Shown: positions 46,901-61,900, counted from the first letter of the stretch. The stretch is DNA of 64,000 nt from Acanthaster planci (GCF_001949145.1 NW_019091357.1:2791785-2855784), one strand, 5' to 3'. Notes: generated by a model from the sequence alone, not told the origin. A program made the numbers and translations.

Positions 46901-49900
46901 GCTTCTTCCTGTCTTTGTTGCGTCCCCCAAAAGTCCGACAAATAAAAGCACTAGTTAGGCAAACACTGGTGTGTCAGCTGACGCACATGTAAATGCACTG
47001 TTCAGAAGTTACTGTGCCCAGCACAGAAAGAGAAATAGAAGAATATATCAAATGGAGCAGAAATAGAACATGGCGTTGACGTAGCTGTCTTTGATCTAAT
47101 TTTGTTTGCTGTGTCTTACAGCTGACAAAATTTAGATTAATTTGGCGGCAACCAGAATGCATTTTAATGATGAGCGATGTGACACGTAAAGGGATTTTAT
47201 ACGTGTGCACACTTGCGAAGGCCATCATTGGTAATGTGCGTGTATTGAGTCGGTTCAGTTTAATATTAAGTTGGCCTGGCAACATGCAGTACTGTGGAAA
47301 CGTAGTGACAAGTATTAAGGCATTCAAGCGTACATATGCGTGCTTGTGAAATGCGCGGTCCTCCTCTGCGGCCCAGGAAGAAACTTGGAACTAGCTTGTT
47401 GATTGGTTGACTTACCCGTACATGTGGGTCATTCTATATTTGGCGTCCATTTTGTTCCCATTCCTGTTACATCTGGCCTGTCATGTGCACCACTCGTGCA
47501 TTGCAAACAGATTTAAAAAAATAACCATGCAGCTTGTCACTTGTGCAGGTCTTGGAATGGGAGAAAAACTGAAAAATCAAACAAAATATATTGAAAAAAA
47601 TTGAATTAAAAAAAAAAAAAAACCCACTTTGCTTCCACCCTCCTGTTCATCTGATCCTTTCCAGTGTTCCCTCCTCTCTCAATAAAAATCAGCAAAATTA
47701 TATATCCTTGCAAAAGCCAACACGCCCTCCCCAAAAACCAAAACCACAAAAAACCTCATCCATGTTTTGTATAAAGTCGATTACCTATGGAAGAAAAAGG
47801 GATAGTCAAAATCTGTCCGGCTTTTTTTCTCGGAGTTGGGACCATATTTTCCCAGACCAAATTCATGAATTTACATGTATCTGTTATTGTTTGCAGTATT
47901 CATATGTGACAAAGCTTTAGAAAAAATGGGGGTAATTGGAGTTCCCCTATACCTACAGGGGAACTCGGAATCTGTCTGGCTGTTTTCTCAGAGTTTAGGC
48001 CATTTTTTTCGAGACCAGATTGGTTGAATTTTTCTGTTCCTGTTTGCAGTGTTCAGATGTGACAAAGTTAAAAAAAAAAACTGCGGGTAATTTTGACCTC
48101 TGTCAACTCGGCTTCCCCCAAATGTTGTGCTGCTTCTTACCTCTTTTGGGCCTGTGAGAGGGGATATCACTCAATCCATTAAAATTGATTGATAGACATT
48201 TGTTGCTCTGACAACAGGTCGCATACAGGTGTGTTGTCACACTGCGCACCACAGCTTAATGCACTTTGCTTTAATTGCTTGGATGTGCCACGGGTAGCCT
48301 TGAATGCATGCTATGTATAGTTAATAATTATGGATGCCACGAGGAGGGAGCTAATCTTCAGAGTGTTCCCAGGTGTGCACGAGGCCTCGCTTGTTGAATG
48401 CACCACCACTTTCCCTTCCCCAATTTCCCCACAGTGAGAATAGGTTGAGCTCGGTGAGATACAGAGGCAAGGTTCCTTCTTGGTCGGCAGAATCCCGAGA
48501 GGAACAGTGAAGCCCTCCAATGTGTGCAGAAGGGGAAATAGATCTGGACAAAGCACCGAAATGAGCAAAGAATGTGAGAAAAACGGGATGAAATGCGCAG
48601 GTATAAAAAAAAGTAAAATACCTGACCAAAAAACAAAAACCCTTGACGGGCTGTCAAGTTTGAAACAAAGGAAAGAACCATGACACGCTCATTGGAAAAA
48701 GAAAGCTGGTAACACGTTTCAACTACTCGTAGTAAGCCTCTCAAAGTATTGAAAATTTCCTATTCGTCTTGCCTCCGACTAGTTTATTCATGAGACTGCA
48801 CACCAGGTGCCGTTGCTGTAAACTAGAGAGACTGTACGTGTATAACGCTTCACAATGACGCGTGTAGGCACTGCTCATGTTTCACTTCAGTCTCAGGTGC
48901 CGTTATCAGGTTGTTTGTTAGAGGCAAAAGTAATGTGTCGTAAGAGACAGCAAGAGTTTTTGTCACTAGTTTGTTTGCCATCATGGTTTTCATAGTCGAG
49001 AGGCTGCAGACGAAAAAAACGAGGTTGAAAGAGGAATGAAGGAAAATGTTCTTGGTGCCTCCCCAACTTTGCCAGCATTCAAACTTGTCACTGCGATTGC
49101 ATGCCTGTAGTTGTTATCTTGTCATTTTGCTTGAGTGACTTGTACATGTGTGTGTTATTTTTTCCTCAAACGATGGAATTGTGCATATGATCAATGTCAG
49201 AATTAACACAGTCCTCGACGGCCCCAGGAAAATTTACGGTCCATTGCTGCAATGCACTGATGAAGCAGAAGATTTGAGGTCGCAATATGGAGCCATTTTA
49301 ATGACAATATGGGGCCCTTGCTGGCCGTGTTCATGACAGTTTGAAAAAAATAAAGAAAGAAAAAGGAAAGAACAGGACTAGTGATCAATACAAAGAAGAA
49401 GAGAGACTTGTAGAGAGCAAATTGGCAACGACTGTTGCCTCAAGGTCAGTGACAGGGGAGAGTTACCAAGGTATAAAGTGTTGCTGATATGCTCCCAGGG
49501 TTACAGAACAACTAGGAATGACACAATCAATACAGCCTGTCTGGCCTCACTGAAAACAGCAACAACATTTGATTGTGGGAACATGGCTGGACCGTGGCAA
49601 AGTTGATGCTTGGCTGGTATGCATTGAGGCGCGATACAGGGATGGTTTGCTCTGGTACTGCTCACTCCTGACATTGTTAGTTTTTCAGTGGAAGTTGTTT
49701 ATGGGGTTAGGGTTAGGGCACCGTTTCTGAGTGGGGTGGTTTGCGCACTGAGTTATTCAACAGAAGTTTTATCTGAATGCGTACAAACTGACCATTGTTG
49801 TAGGCTGAGACCACAGTAATGGGAACCGGCCACATACATGTATAATGTGTATTTTCTGTCCTTTGTTACCAGTGCAAAACTGAGTGGTACAGCAAAGGAA

Positions 49901-52900
49901 AGAGCTTTTTTTTTTCTTTCTATATTGGAAACTCCATTCAGCAGAATCACTAAAAGAAAAATGGCCTAACAACTCATTTTAAGACATTCGGCCACATCTG
50001 CTTTTAATTTGAAATGCTCGGTTCTGCATTTACTGGCTGGTCCTAATTGTGAACAAAAGTGTGCATTGGTGTACGGGTAACACTGCATCTGAATTGATTG
50101 GTCATGGCTGGCTGGTTTTGAGTCTTAAAGGGGGAGAAACTTGTCATGTTCTTTTCTAAAAACAAGATGTCCAACATTTGTTCATCTGTAAAAAGAATCC
50201 ATCACCCCCCTACCAAAAAATGGTAGTGCCCAATTCCTTAACAAAATGGTAGCATGTTAGTGGAGGAGTAAGTAGCTGCCACTCCCCCCCCCTTCCCCTT
50301 TGGAAACACCCTTGCAGGTAGTAATGCACAGGCCAAGAAGTGGACGTCATAGGCTAGATGTATTGTTGCCAGCTGGAGCCATGACATTTGAATGCACCTC
50401 AGTTTAATAGAGGGTTTGCGTGGCAGCCATTTTGCATGTCAGTGCTTTTGTTCCGCAGTGTATGCGTAATGGAGGTTTCCTCACGGAAAAAAAAATAAAG
50501 TGCCGTGCAAGACTGCTAACACTGGTTGACGGCTCAGGCCAAAAAAAAGGTTCTATTTCTAATTATATGGCATTTGAAAACAGGGTAGGGAGGTTGAAAA
50601 TTGGGTTTTCTTGGGAGGGGGTCACTTTCACACTGATTCATTGTGCAGGTGCCAGTAAGTGTGAATTGGGTTAAGATTATGAACAAGAGCAAGAGATGTT
50701 GGGTGGCTTTGTCTCAACTGAAATGAACAGATTTTAAGCACTACTCAATGGCAAGTATAAATACACATGTACGTCTGTTTGTGCTACAGTCAAACTATAG
50801 TAAAAACCTCTTTTTTCTTCATTTCCAATTTTACATTTTCCCCAAATCAACCCCTCCCCCCCAAAACTCCTTTGGGGTGCGCCGTCAAACTAGAGTACCG
50901 GTGGGCGAGTGAAAGGGAAGCATAATATTTGGGGTTTTTTTTGCTTAAGTACTTGTATCTGATGTCATCGTAGGACCAATTAAATAGCACTCGCAGGAGA
51001 CCAATCGAGAAAGGCATTAAATCATTCATGTGCGGACATTAGTTGCTATGTGACGTCCGCCGTCAGAGTGGCACGCCACTAATTAATGCTTGCATGCATA
51101 CACCCCAGCGTTGTAACAGGGATAGCATCTCTGAAGTGGATTTGCGTCGCTCGTCACTGCTGTGGTGTAGGACATGCATGGTGTTTTCCCACAACCAAGG
51201 ATTGTCCTAGATGACGAGCAGCCTGTCGGCCCAAAGCAATATGGCCAAACCCACTTCATCGTCATCGGCCCTTTACAACCAGACTTCAGTGTTTATAGTG
51301 GCTTACATTGTAAATAAGAATACTGAATTGTTCAGTTTGAACGTATCGGCCTTTGCCACGTTTATTAATTATGCCAAGACGTCTTTTTAATCACTAATTT
51401 TGAATCTCATTAGCAATTTCATGCCAATAAAAATGAAGTGTCATTGTCACAGAACAACTTTGTTGAAGCTATAATACAGTGTTCATGATGTGCAGTAATG
51501 TTTAGTGCAGTCTTTTTCACAAGGTAGCGTACCCGGCGTATCTAAGATGCAGAAGGTACCGGAAATTTCAAGAGAAATTGTGAGAATTAGAGAGCACCTC
51601 TAAGGAAAACACATTTTCTCTGATTTTATCTTTTCAAATAAACTTGGAAGCATCCAAATCGAATGCAGTGTCATTTGTCTTCAGAGCTCAGCTATAACAA
51701 GCTAAAAAGGACTTTTTTTCTGTTCATGCCAAGATGCAAATTCTGAATGCAGATTGCGTCATTCTGAGAAAACAGAAAATATGAGGGGAACCCTTGTCTT
51801 GTGTTTGTAGTGGATAAACCCTAGTGCATGTCAAACAGTGCTTGGCATGCACAAGGGTTTATCCCATACGAACACAGGGCGAGGGTTCCCCTCGGTTCCT
51901 CTGTTTTCTCAGAATGACGCAATCTACATTCAGCATGTTCAGAATTCGCATCTTGACATGAACCCAAAAAAGCCCTTTTTAGCTAGTTATAATTGAGCTC
52001 TGAAGACAAATGACCTTGCATTTGATGTGGATGCTTCCACATTTATTTGAACAGATAAAATCAGAGAAAACGTGTTTTCCTTTGAGTTGCTCTTTAAGGG
52101 AGAAGAGCAAAATTGAATCATTACCATTGGAGAATGCTGTGTGCACCTTCCTAAATGCTGTGAAATCAAATTACAGCTTGGCAGAAGAAAATTGGAATTG
52201 GAAAACAAATTACTGCAATTAAGCCCTGGGCACCTGCAGGTGTGAAAAGAAAGGTGAATGAACGTGGGGTTCACTAAGGGCTCCCGTCACTGAGTTGAAA
52301 CGAAAAATGTTGACCCTGACATTCACATGTAATGTGTTGAAATGGTCCATTCTTTGGCTCAGGTGCGGCTTCAAGATGTGCACACCGGTGACGAGATGGT
52401 CTTCCCCTGCGGCCGCTGGATGTCACGCCAGGAAGACGACGGTCAGACATGTCGTGAGCTCCCCGTTATGGTGGACGGAAGCCCCGTGTTCCCAAGTAAG
52501 CTTGAAGGACCAGCATACCCCCCAATGTAGAGTTTTTTTCATCATGTCGATCACCGTTTTTTGCTGAGATATATCCTGCAACGTTGACGCATTATGTTGA
52601 GGCTAGCGAGTGCAGGAATTAATCTGTAGAAAAAAAACGTTCATTTAGCGAGGCTTTCAATCGTGGGTAGGAACTGGGACTTTTTAGGAAAAAAACGGAG
52701 CACTTTAAATTGTTAGCTATTAAAAAAAGAAGAATTGGACGTGAGCGCAAGTTCTGTCACAAGTAATTCGTGCATTTCTTATGTGAGTTGTGTCAGTCTG
52801 TGTGTCGGTCTGTATGTCAGTCTGTGTGTCTGTGTGTCAGTCTGTGTGTCGGTCTGTGTGTGTGTCTGTGTGTCGGTCTGTGTGTCACCAGATGCTTATA

Positions 52901-55900
52901 TTCTCACTCTTCATATCCGTTGTAGTATCACTCCCATCAATTCCTTTTTTTGATTTCCCGAGAGCTCATCACTTGATATTCGCTGTCTCCACTCTTATAC
53001 CGTGCAATCCCCAAACCTCATATTCTCTCTTGAAATCCGTGGGCTAAATTGAGGCATGACAAATCAAATATTGATGGCTTGAATATTTTTTGTTGGTAAT
53101 GCAAACCTCCCTCGGCAATCCTTGAATGTTCCATCCTCTCTTGGCTGCATTGTTAATATTTTTTCCACTCATTGGACAGCAGTAATCACTTATTGGCCTT
53201 GTGCTGCGGGAAAGAATGAAGACTGTTTTCTCGAATGGCTTAGACAAGTCTGCGAAGTTCAAACATGCTCGGCATGCTTTGTTGGATATCTTTGAAACAT
53301 GACATTGCCTTCCCTTTTCCAGTTGTCAGTTATCATGTGGCGGTTGTCACTGGCAACTATTGGAACGCCGGTACCACCGCCAAGGTGTACATAACCGTGT
53401 ATGGGGAGAGAGGGGACACCGGTCCACGGTTACTGCATAAAACCAAGAGGGCCAAGAAATTTGAGAAAGGAAAGGTGAGTGCCTTCCGCTCAGCTATTTC
53501 TGTCTCATAGTCAACAACATTGTTGAAATATGCTTGCATCTGCCTTTCTTATCCTGAGAACCTAAACATATCACCCACAGCACGATCAGGATTTCATGTT
53601 AACTCCAAATTACTGGCCTCCGTTGTCAATATCTACACAGTTCAGATAAAAGTAAATGTTTTACGTATATATATGCCTTATGATCAGCCTCCAAGCAAGA
53701 TTGTCAACAATTTGGAATAATCCAAGAAATTGCGTTATTGGGTCATGGATTTTCATAACTCGGTCACGGCAAAGTCATGGAATTTAATTGTCCTTTAAGT
53801 GCAGGAACCCTGCCCTGCATTTTTCCGCATCAATACTTCAATCCTTGGCACCAAATTTGCCATTTCTGCCCAAACGGTTCGTACCAGTGGATTAGACGCA
53901 GCTTTCTTTCTTGGGTCTGTGAAAGCATCTTGTCCACAATGACTACGCTTTATTTTTTGTTCTTTACTGGCTCAGCTCCATTATAACAGTCTTGGCTCTA
54001 TGCCAGAAATGAACAGCAAATATGACTTAGAAATGCCTGACTTGTTCTCAGGGTTGTTTCAAGGTTAATGCCAGTGCCAATTGGACTGAAAATACAAAGA
54101 GTGTACTTATTTCAACCATTCATAAGTGCTTTTAGGGTTTATAGTCTTAGGGTTTATAGGGTAATTCAAGCAGAACTCATATTTAGCCTAAAGAAATGGA
54201 TCTTAGCTGAGAAGACCCTTTTGGAGGGGATGTCCGGGGGGGGGTTGTGGAAGCCAGCATTTTTGGTGGGGGGGTATTATTGCGAGAATTGCCCAAGAAA
54301 AGGCCCCTGATTAGGGCTGTTCCCTGACACACGGGTAGCAATACGGTATAGTATTTGCAGCCCCCCTCCCCCCATTGCCATGTTTGTTATTTTTTTAGGA
54401 ATTGAAAGTACTGATACTCTCAAAATGGCACTAAATTTTTGGGGGGGAGGGAAGGACTCTGTCCAAAAAATGGGACTACCTTTTGGAAACAAAAATCCCA
54501 GTTTTCCCCCTCCCCACCAAAACCTTGTACTCACGTTTGTTGCCTTACGTGGTATGTTTCATCAAACATGACACTCTTTGGGTGTTTGTTTTCTCTAGAC
54601 CTTGGTCACATTTCGACCCCCAAAATATACTGCATATAGGTTGTGTAATTCTGTCGAAAAACAGCCAGATTAAGAACGCCGCTCGAGGAAATTTGAAAAA
54701 TTCAAAGTGCATCATTGGTGGATGGACTTTGGACAAAAAGGCAAAGACTGTGGTTAAAGGCACCTCTGAAGAGTTTTGTCGACTGAGTAACGGTTACAAT
54801 CTTCCCTCTTGTGGGTACCCTGAAAATGTCCAAGGCCGTGTTTACCAGTGCCAAAATCTTTTATTGCGGTGTATAGGGCATGAGCAAAAACGGTAATTTG
54901 CCTGATAAAACACGATACCTTAGCATTGATTCGTAGGGTTTTCATATTTGTAATATTAACAGACGGATGTATTCAACATTGAGGCAGTATCTCTTGGAAT
55001 GCTGAAGAAGATTCTCATCGGTCATAACTCAACCGACCCAGGTAAGTGGATTTCGTTTGCATAAACCCCCAAAACGAGGCCACTGGCTGCAGACCACGGA
55101 AAACAGAAAACAACAGTCCTAATGAAAGTTGTGAAAAATCACGGATGCACGGAGAGGCACTGTCTGGGGGGGAAAAATCATTTCCCCACCAAAGTTAATT
55201 AAATCCAAGGCCAAGAGGTAGGTTGTTGATATCTTCCATTTCATTACATGACATCATCCTGTGATGAGATGATAAAATCTCAGCATATCAGATAGCACCT
55301 CTAGAGATTTCTAGTAAATTGGACATGTTGCTTTCATGTTCAAATGTTACCCAGCTTCTGTTTCTTCCATTTGCCCTCCAGATTTACATGTATGTGTACA
55401 TAAAGCGGAAAAAAAAAGTTTCCCCCAAACTCTCTACTTTGCTTTAGACATGCATCTTTCGAACGCAACTCTTTTACCTGAAGAAGTCCAGAGTACACTC
55501 TTTGCAATATTGAGTGAAACTTTCTGTTCTCACAAAAGAGAATTGCTCACATGGCTTTACCACAGACCTCCTCACAATTGACATCTTAGGAAATTGAATG
55601 CATTAGTCACTGACCATCGATGTTTTTTAAATGCATCCAGGTAAACATTTTGGCTCACGGCATCTTCTGTTTGTGGCTAAAGGCGCCTTTACGCTTGTCA
55701 ACACTTGTGCCAAGTGTTGCGTATCCGTCAAAATCGCTCGCTGTGTGATTTTGATGGCCAAACGCAATGCATGTGTGTGTGTTACATGTATGTTAATGGA
55801 TTTGATTTTTGTGTCCTTGAAAGTGGAACGCATGAACGCATTCGTCGCATTGTGTACGCAACGCATCCCAAAACATAAATGTGGAAAGGCGGCTTAAAGC

Positions 55901-58900
55901 GTAGGCTGATTGTTTCAGTGCTGTGAGAGATCCTATTTCTGGGCATTTGCAAACTGAAACACACGGTCTCATCCTCAACACATCCCCCTCTCTCATGGCT
56001 GCAGAGGATGGCTGGTACCTGGAAAAGGTGGTCGTCAAAGATCACAAGGGCTCCAGTCTGGAGTCTGTCTTTCCCTGCCACTGTTGGCTGGATGCGACGC
56101 TCGACGAGGACGGCAAGACCAGCAGGGAGATCTACGTCAGCAACAAACCCACCAATTGTGAGTTGACGGTCGTCACCGACCTGATCCACCCCACATACCC
56201 TCACCTTAACCTTCCCAGATCCATCAAAATCCCTGGGAGTGTTGCAAAGATTTTGTAGGTTGAAGGAACTTGAAGGCACAGCTGAGCCACTTGTACTTAA
56301 CTTTCAATTCGGCCATGCCCATTTAGAAGTTCACAGATTCCTACGCAGTGGGGGATTTTGAAGGATGCAGGAAGGTAGCTTTCCACTTGCATGCCATTTC
56401 AAGTGCTTTGAATAAGAAATGAACCATTAATTTGCTCTGTGTTGCCCGCCAACTCTGACTAAAAACTCAATATGTTTGTTTTTTGAAAAAAAAAGCATTA
56501 AACTTTTGTCGCTTTTAGTGTAAATGACTGTTGGATTAGAGTTGTCCATTTTCTGCCATTTTTTAATTTCAGATTGCAGTGCTATTTTTTGGACATTTTC
56601 ATGTGGTGTAAACAAAAGAAAAATTGTTTTTTAACATCATAACCCCAAACAGAACCAAAGGCCATATGTGACTGCTCTCCCAAGCACCAACTTTCCAAAC
56701 TCTCGACTAAGTCAATCCAGGTACTGGGTTGGACTTCCTCAGCACGTCCTAACTTTGTAATTAAATTTCACCCAAAGGACGCATCCCATAATTCACATGC
56801 CACCTGTGCACTAGACATGTTTCCTTGGGGCCTCTGCATTCCTGATAAGATTTGTTTTCTGAGAACACCCATTATCAAAATCTCCATTAGCGACCCTTCT
56901 GTACTGTCGGTAATGACAATTAGTGCGGGGTAAGTGTCTTCTACGGTGATCACTAATGAAGTAATACATATACATCCCAAGAAGCTCAAACTTTGAATGA
57001 GAATTTAAGGAGGAAATTTTCTCCTAAGTCTTCCATTGATGAGGGTTTCCATGGTTGCAGCTCCTTTTGTGAAGAGGTATTGCATGTAGATAATGAAGGA
57101 CAGCTTTCAGAAAAAAACAAAAAGAAAGAAAGAAAAAACGCAAATGCATCAACGGAGATGAATGAGAGATACTTCGTGTCTGTCTGTGGCGTTCATTTTC
57201 CTTGACCTTTAACCTCAACTTGCATGAGCATGTACATGTAGAGTTGGCTGTTCTGATTTGACGTGCTTTTTTGTTTTTTTGGTGTGCTTGAACACGACAA
57301 AAGTGAAATCTACCACTTGGCTTTATGCCAAAGATGATCAGCTGTAATCTGCTGCCCCTTCGTATGATGACAATTCTAATTTTACCTTTTGTTGTCAGTA
57401 CTGTAACATTCTCATTGAATGGAAAGACAATTGGGTGATACTCAAGTAAACTGTCCCGTAAAAGACTAGTTGTACCGGTAAAACAGTTTTGAAATATTCT
57501 GTTTCAATGAAAGATTTCTTTCAAGTTCAAAATAAGGCCCTGATATGTCAAAAGTCATTTGACTGCCATAAGGACCTTTTGGTACTGAGCCGAAAATTAA
57601 AGTATTTCGATTTAAGCAGTGTACACATTGAGGAATTTGACATACATTGAGGTATTTTTCACACATTGAGGTATTTTTCACACATTGAGGTATTTTTCAC
57701 GCATTGAGGTATTTTTCACACATTGAGGTATTTTTCACACATTGAGGTATTTTCACACATTGAGGTATTTTTCACACATAGAGTTATTTTTCATACATTG
57801 AATTATTTTTCACACAGTTAAGCACCATCGTATGATGGTTCTGGGAAAGGCACAGTAGTATGTATTATGCATATTTTTTGAAATGGTTTGAATCACAGTT
57901 CATTCTTATCTTTAGCTGTGTTTTGATTGGCTCGTTACTAATAATACTATTCTTGGTCATTTCCATTTTATTTCATGCTTGGTTGTCATGGCTGCATGCA
58001 TCTCATGATTGGATTTGCAGTGGAAAAAGAAATGGTGAGGATTGGACATTGTTGTTGATTGGACATTTTTTGTAGTGTCAAGAAAGAAATTACATTGCAC
58101 TTTGTTCAGTGTGAAAAAAGTGTGTTAAACTTTGAACAAACGGGGAACATGAACACCAAAGCAGGCATTTCACAATAGCGTGCCACTGAGAATGTTCAAT
58201 GTGTGAAAAGCATCGACCCTTTCCAACTGCGCATTGCTGGTTGACACATCCGAACGTGTCAGCCCATTCAATCACGCATTGCGTACAGTGGCCACTGCGC
58301 TGCAAATTCCTGGTGGCGCACTATTGTGAAATGCCCTTATTGGAGAATCTAGCCCATAACCATTCAGATCTGTTCCTATTTGTTCATGCAGTAATACTGT
58401 AAGTGTGAAACCGGTAGCATACATATATGTGACCTGCTCTACAAAAAGGTGTATTAATTCGCGCCATGCAAAACGCGTAATGGCTCATTCCATGTGCCGA
58501 GGGTGGAAATATTTGGAAATATTTTGAGGCCAATTGCTTGACCAGAAAGCCTCTGTGGCTATGGGAAACCAAGAGAGTGTCTAATTTAACTTTAATGTTT
58601 CTGTGCATTAAGTATCAAGGGCATTATCTCAAAACCCATTTGTGATAAAATGAAATTGTATGAATATACAAATGGCAAATAACTCCAAACCGCAAAATGC
58701 CACTGGGATGAATTATATATCAAACGAAAGCTTAGGATGTATGCAATTTGATTGAATATGATTTTGAATTTGATTCAAAAAAATGTTACATAATACACTC
58801 TGTTCCGAGAACGTGTACACGTCTAATGCATTATAGCAGTGTACCGGTGTGCAGGTATTTCTAATGTGATCTTGATGAGTTATATGGCAGATCAAGCGCT

Positions 58901-61900
58901 GATGTCCCCCCCCAGCTCATTTCACGCCTAGTGCCACCATCCAGACGCAAGTTCTAACAGCTGTGTGCGTGGCTTTTCTCAACCTAAACGAAAACACATT
59001 TGGCTTTTCTTTCAATCGATCTGTTTGTCAACTTCACAATATCTTACTCAGTGGGAGCAGGAGAAGTGGAAGTTTAAGCCTAGCAACCAGATGGTCTTCA
59101 TCAGCAAAGGATCCGGGAAAGCCGTACAGATCAAGGCAGACGGTTCCGTGGAGGCAACTGCTGACCCGTATTCCCTCCCCAAAACAGGTAAAGGGTGAGG
59201 ATTTCTTTTTTTCAGCTTCAGCAGAAAGCAGACAGAATGTAGAGAATAGGGCTGGGCAATTGGAATAATTCACCATTAGAATATTTGACCTTCAATTCGA
59301 TCGAATATCTGAATATTCAATCCTACATGTACCAACTGGCAGATTGTTGATAAACCATGTACAAAATCAGTTGCAATAATGTACACAATTGTACATTATA
59401 ATCACTATTAGCTTCTCACATCTAGGAGTATCTCCAGCCACAGTTTAAGAGACAAACAATACTTTTTGTCCTGTTGAAAATTTCTAATCCTTTAGATTTT
59501 TTAATGAATGATTTACTTTTTGAATTGTTGTAAGATTTCTGTCGCTTTTCATTTCAATCTGCTTGAAACAAGCCTCCATAATGCAACTTTTCTCATTTAA
59601 AACAAAAATAATCTCCCTTCCTTTTCTTGAATTTTGCATTTGAATATTTGAAGTCGGAAAAGAAGATTCGGATATGCGATAATTGATCGAATAGTCGGAT
59701 ATTTGGCACAGCTCTAGTGGAGATTTACCCTTTCAAAATGGAGTTTAGCTAAAAAAAAACGCTGTCCAAGTCAGGGTTCTAGAAATCGAACAACAAGCAC
59801 ATGTTGTTTTCTGACGTTCTGATTAGTCAGTTCACAGTGCCATGTCCACCTTTGTCATGGTTCAGTTTGTTTCAAAAAGTGACAAAGACATGAACATGTA
59901 TGCTTGACAGAAGTGTTGGCCCAGCCATTTTAAGTTGATGTCGAGGGCACAGCACACTTTGAAGTTAAAAGGAGTTTTTAGAAGCCATGTTAATTAATTG
60001 ATAATGGAACTGGGAGAAAACTGTCTTCAGAGGGGGCTGTTGTTTTCTTTGTTCTGTATAATTGGTCTTGTTAACGATATGTGCGGGGCTGCATACCTGC
60101 GGGTAATAGTAATTTATTTTACTGTTGCAGTCCCTGACCCACATAACTGTTATTTGTCTTGTTATGTATTCAGATTTTTGTCCCTGGTCCCTGCTACTGC
60201 TTATGTTGACTTGTATGTGTGTTTTGGTTCTTTTTCATGTACATGTACTTTTTTGTTCGACATTACTTTGTTTGTTCTTGTGATGGTTAAATAAATAATA
60301 ATAATAATATTTTAGATTTCAAACTGAAGAAAGTACATCTACCACTGTAACTCTTTGATAAAGTGCAAGAAAATCAGCTAATAATTTTCCTCTCCAGTGT
60401 TAATCGGATCAGTTTGATCACGGCTTAAGTTTGCCAGTATTTTTGTCCTGCAGCAATATTTGAAGCGCAGAAGGTAAAACCCAATGTCCACATCATCAGC
60501 AGCGTTGCAAACCCAGAGCACTGTATTACAATGGACTCCAACAAGATATCCAACAAGGTAAGATTTCAAGTCATTCAAGAAGAGATATCGACAAATGGGA
60601 AGAGCCACCAACATAACGCTGGGTAGAGCACTGGTACGGTGTTCCAGAGGCCGCAGGTTCAAATCCCGCTCCAGTCAATTTTCTTTGTTCATCTTTATAA
60701 TCATTTATAAGCACCTAGTCAGTTTCCCTATATAGTTGCTTTCATGAAAGAACTTCACAGAAAATGGAACAAAAACCCCCAAACAGAAAAAAAGAAGACC
60801 ACACATGCATGCATAAAACAAAATCACACTTAACAAAACTTCCAAAACCAGTAACCTGTCTTCGCATGTGTATTTTAAATACACAGGTGTAAGTATTCTT
60901 CGGGTGAGCGTACTAAAGTTGGGAAATGTGTCGGGAGCGTTTTTACCCCCAAAAAGAGTTTTTTGTTTACGTCGATTGAGTATACAGTTTAATCTGAAAT
61001 CAAATGTCAGTGTCATTTCTGTGGTATTCGTTACTGTGGAAAACTCTTCTCCCCAAGGGGAAGGGAAACGAACTGAAGCTGCGCGTTCAGATGGATAGGA
61101 GCATCGTCATTGAGACGGCCAAGAATTCATCCCAGCTGTTGACGTTTGGCCAAACAGGGAAGCCAGGCGACGTGCGGGGTCCGGCGTTGGGTCCAAACCG
61201 GCAGTTCTTCTGCTACGTCAAGGTACGACTCTTGACCCAACTGGTGTCGACACTTTTGGTGAAAGTGGGGTTTAGTTTGAGCAGCTGCAAAGGCAGAGAT
61301 GCTGCCAGAGGTGGGAAATATACATTACCTACAGTGGGAAGAGCCCAAGCCAATCACAGAAGGTGCAACTCCTGCCTAATACCAGCAGTGTATTATGGGA
61401 AATGGTCAACATCCCTTAATACACATTATGCATTAATTTATTTGAATACATGTAGCATTAGGTGACGGACGTTAGACAGTTGTGGCTTTTTGCGATTTTT
61501 ATTCTTTTTTCTTTTACATTTACAGGTAAATGGAATGTTTTCTATAAATAATTTTGCCGTGTTTCTAAAAAATGCATTTGTGCAAATGAAAAGCATTCTC
61601 CCATGTCTTTAAATCCGGACGTTGCAAGTTGCAAGTCAGAACTTGTCTATGCGCAGTTTATTGGAGTAAGGGGGGCCTTGTCTTCTTTTCAGGGCATGTT
61701 CCGAGACGAAGGCATTACGATGTTCTACACCTCCCGCATCCAGACCCTGACGGTCACGCCCGACCGGTCGTGCCGCGCCACAGGTCAGAGGTCGGAGGAA
61801 GCCTACTGGAGGATACACAAGGTTGGGGATAGCGGCTCCGTACGGATGTTGGAGAGCCTGTCCCAACCCGGAAGCTTCCTCCGAATCAAAGACGGACACT

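Noticed and set aside
48311-48744. Overlapping minus-strand frames up to 128 codons
   Set aside because: They lie inside an intron of the doublecortin-PLAT gene, have no recognisable motif and overlap one another in different frames.
54483-54896. 137-codon plus-strand frame in the intron of PLAT 2
   Set aside because: The frame lies between two well-supported PLAT 2 exons, has no fitting acceptor/donor phase and shows no domain.
55782-56279. 165-codon minus-strand frame
   Set aside because: It is opposite the third PLAT 2 exon and reads as its shadow.
57622-57818. CRISPR array
   Set aside because: Units are contiguous with no spacers, and the genome is clearly animal.
60602-60678. tRNA gene
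   Set aside because: A- and B-box words are present but no full cloverleaf forms, and the context is intronic. A SINE head explains it better.
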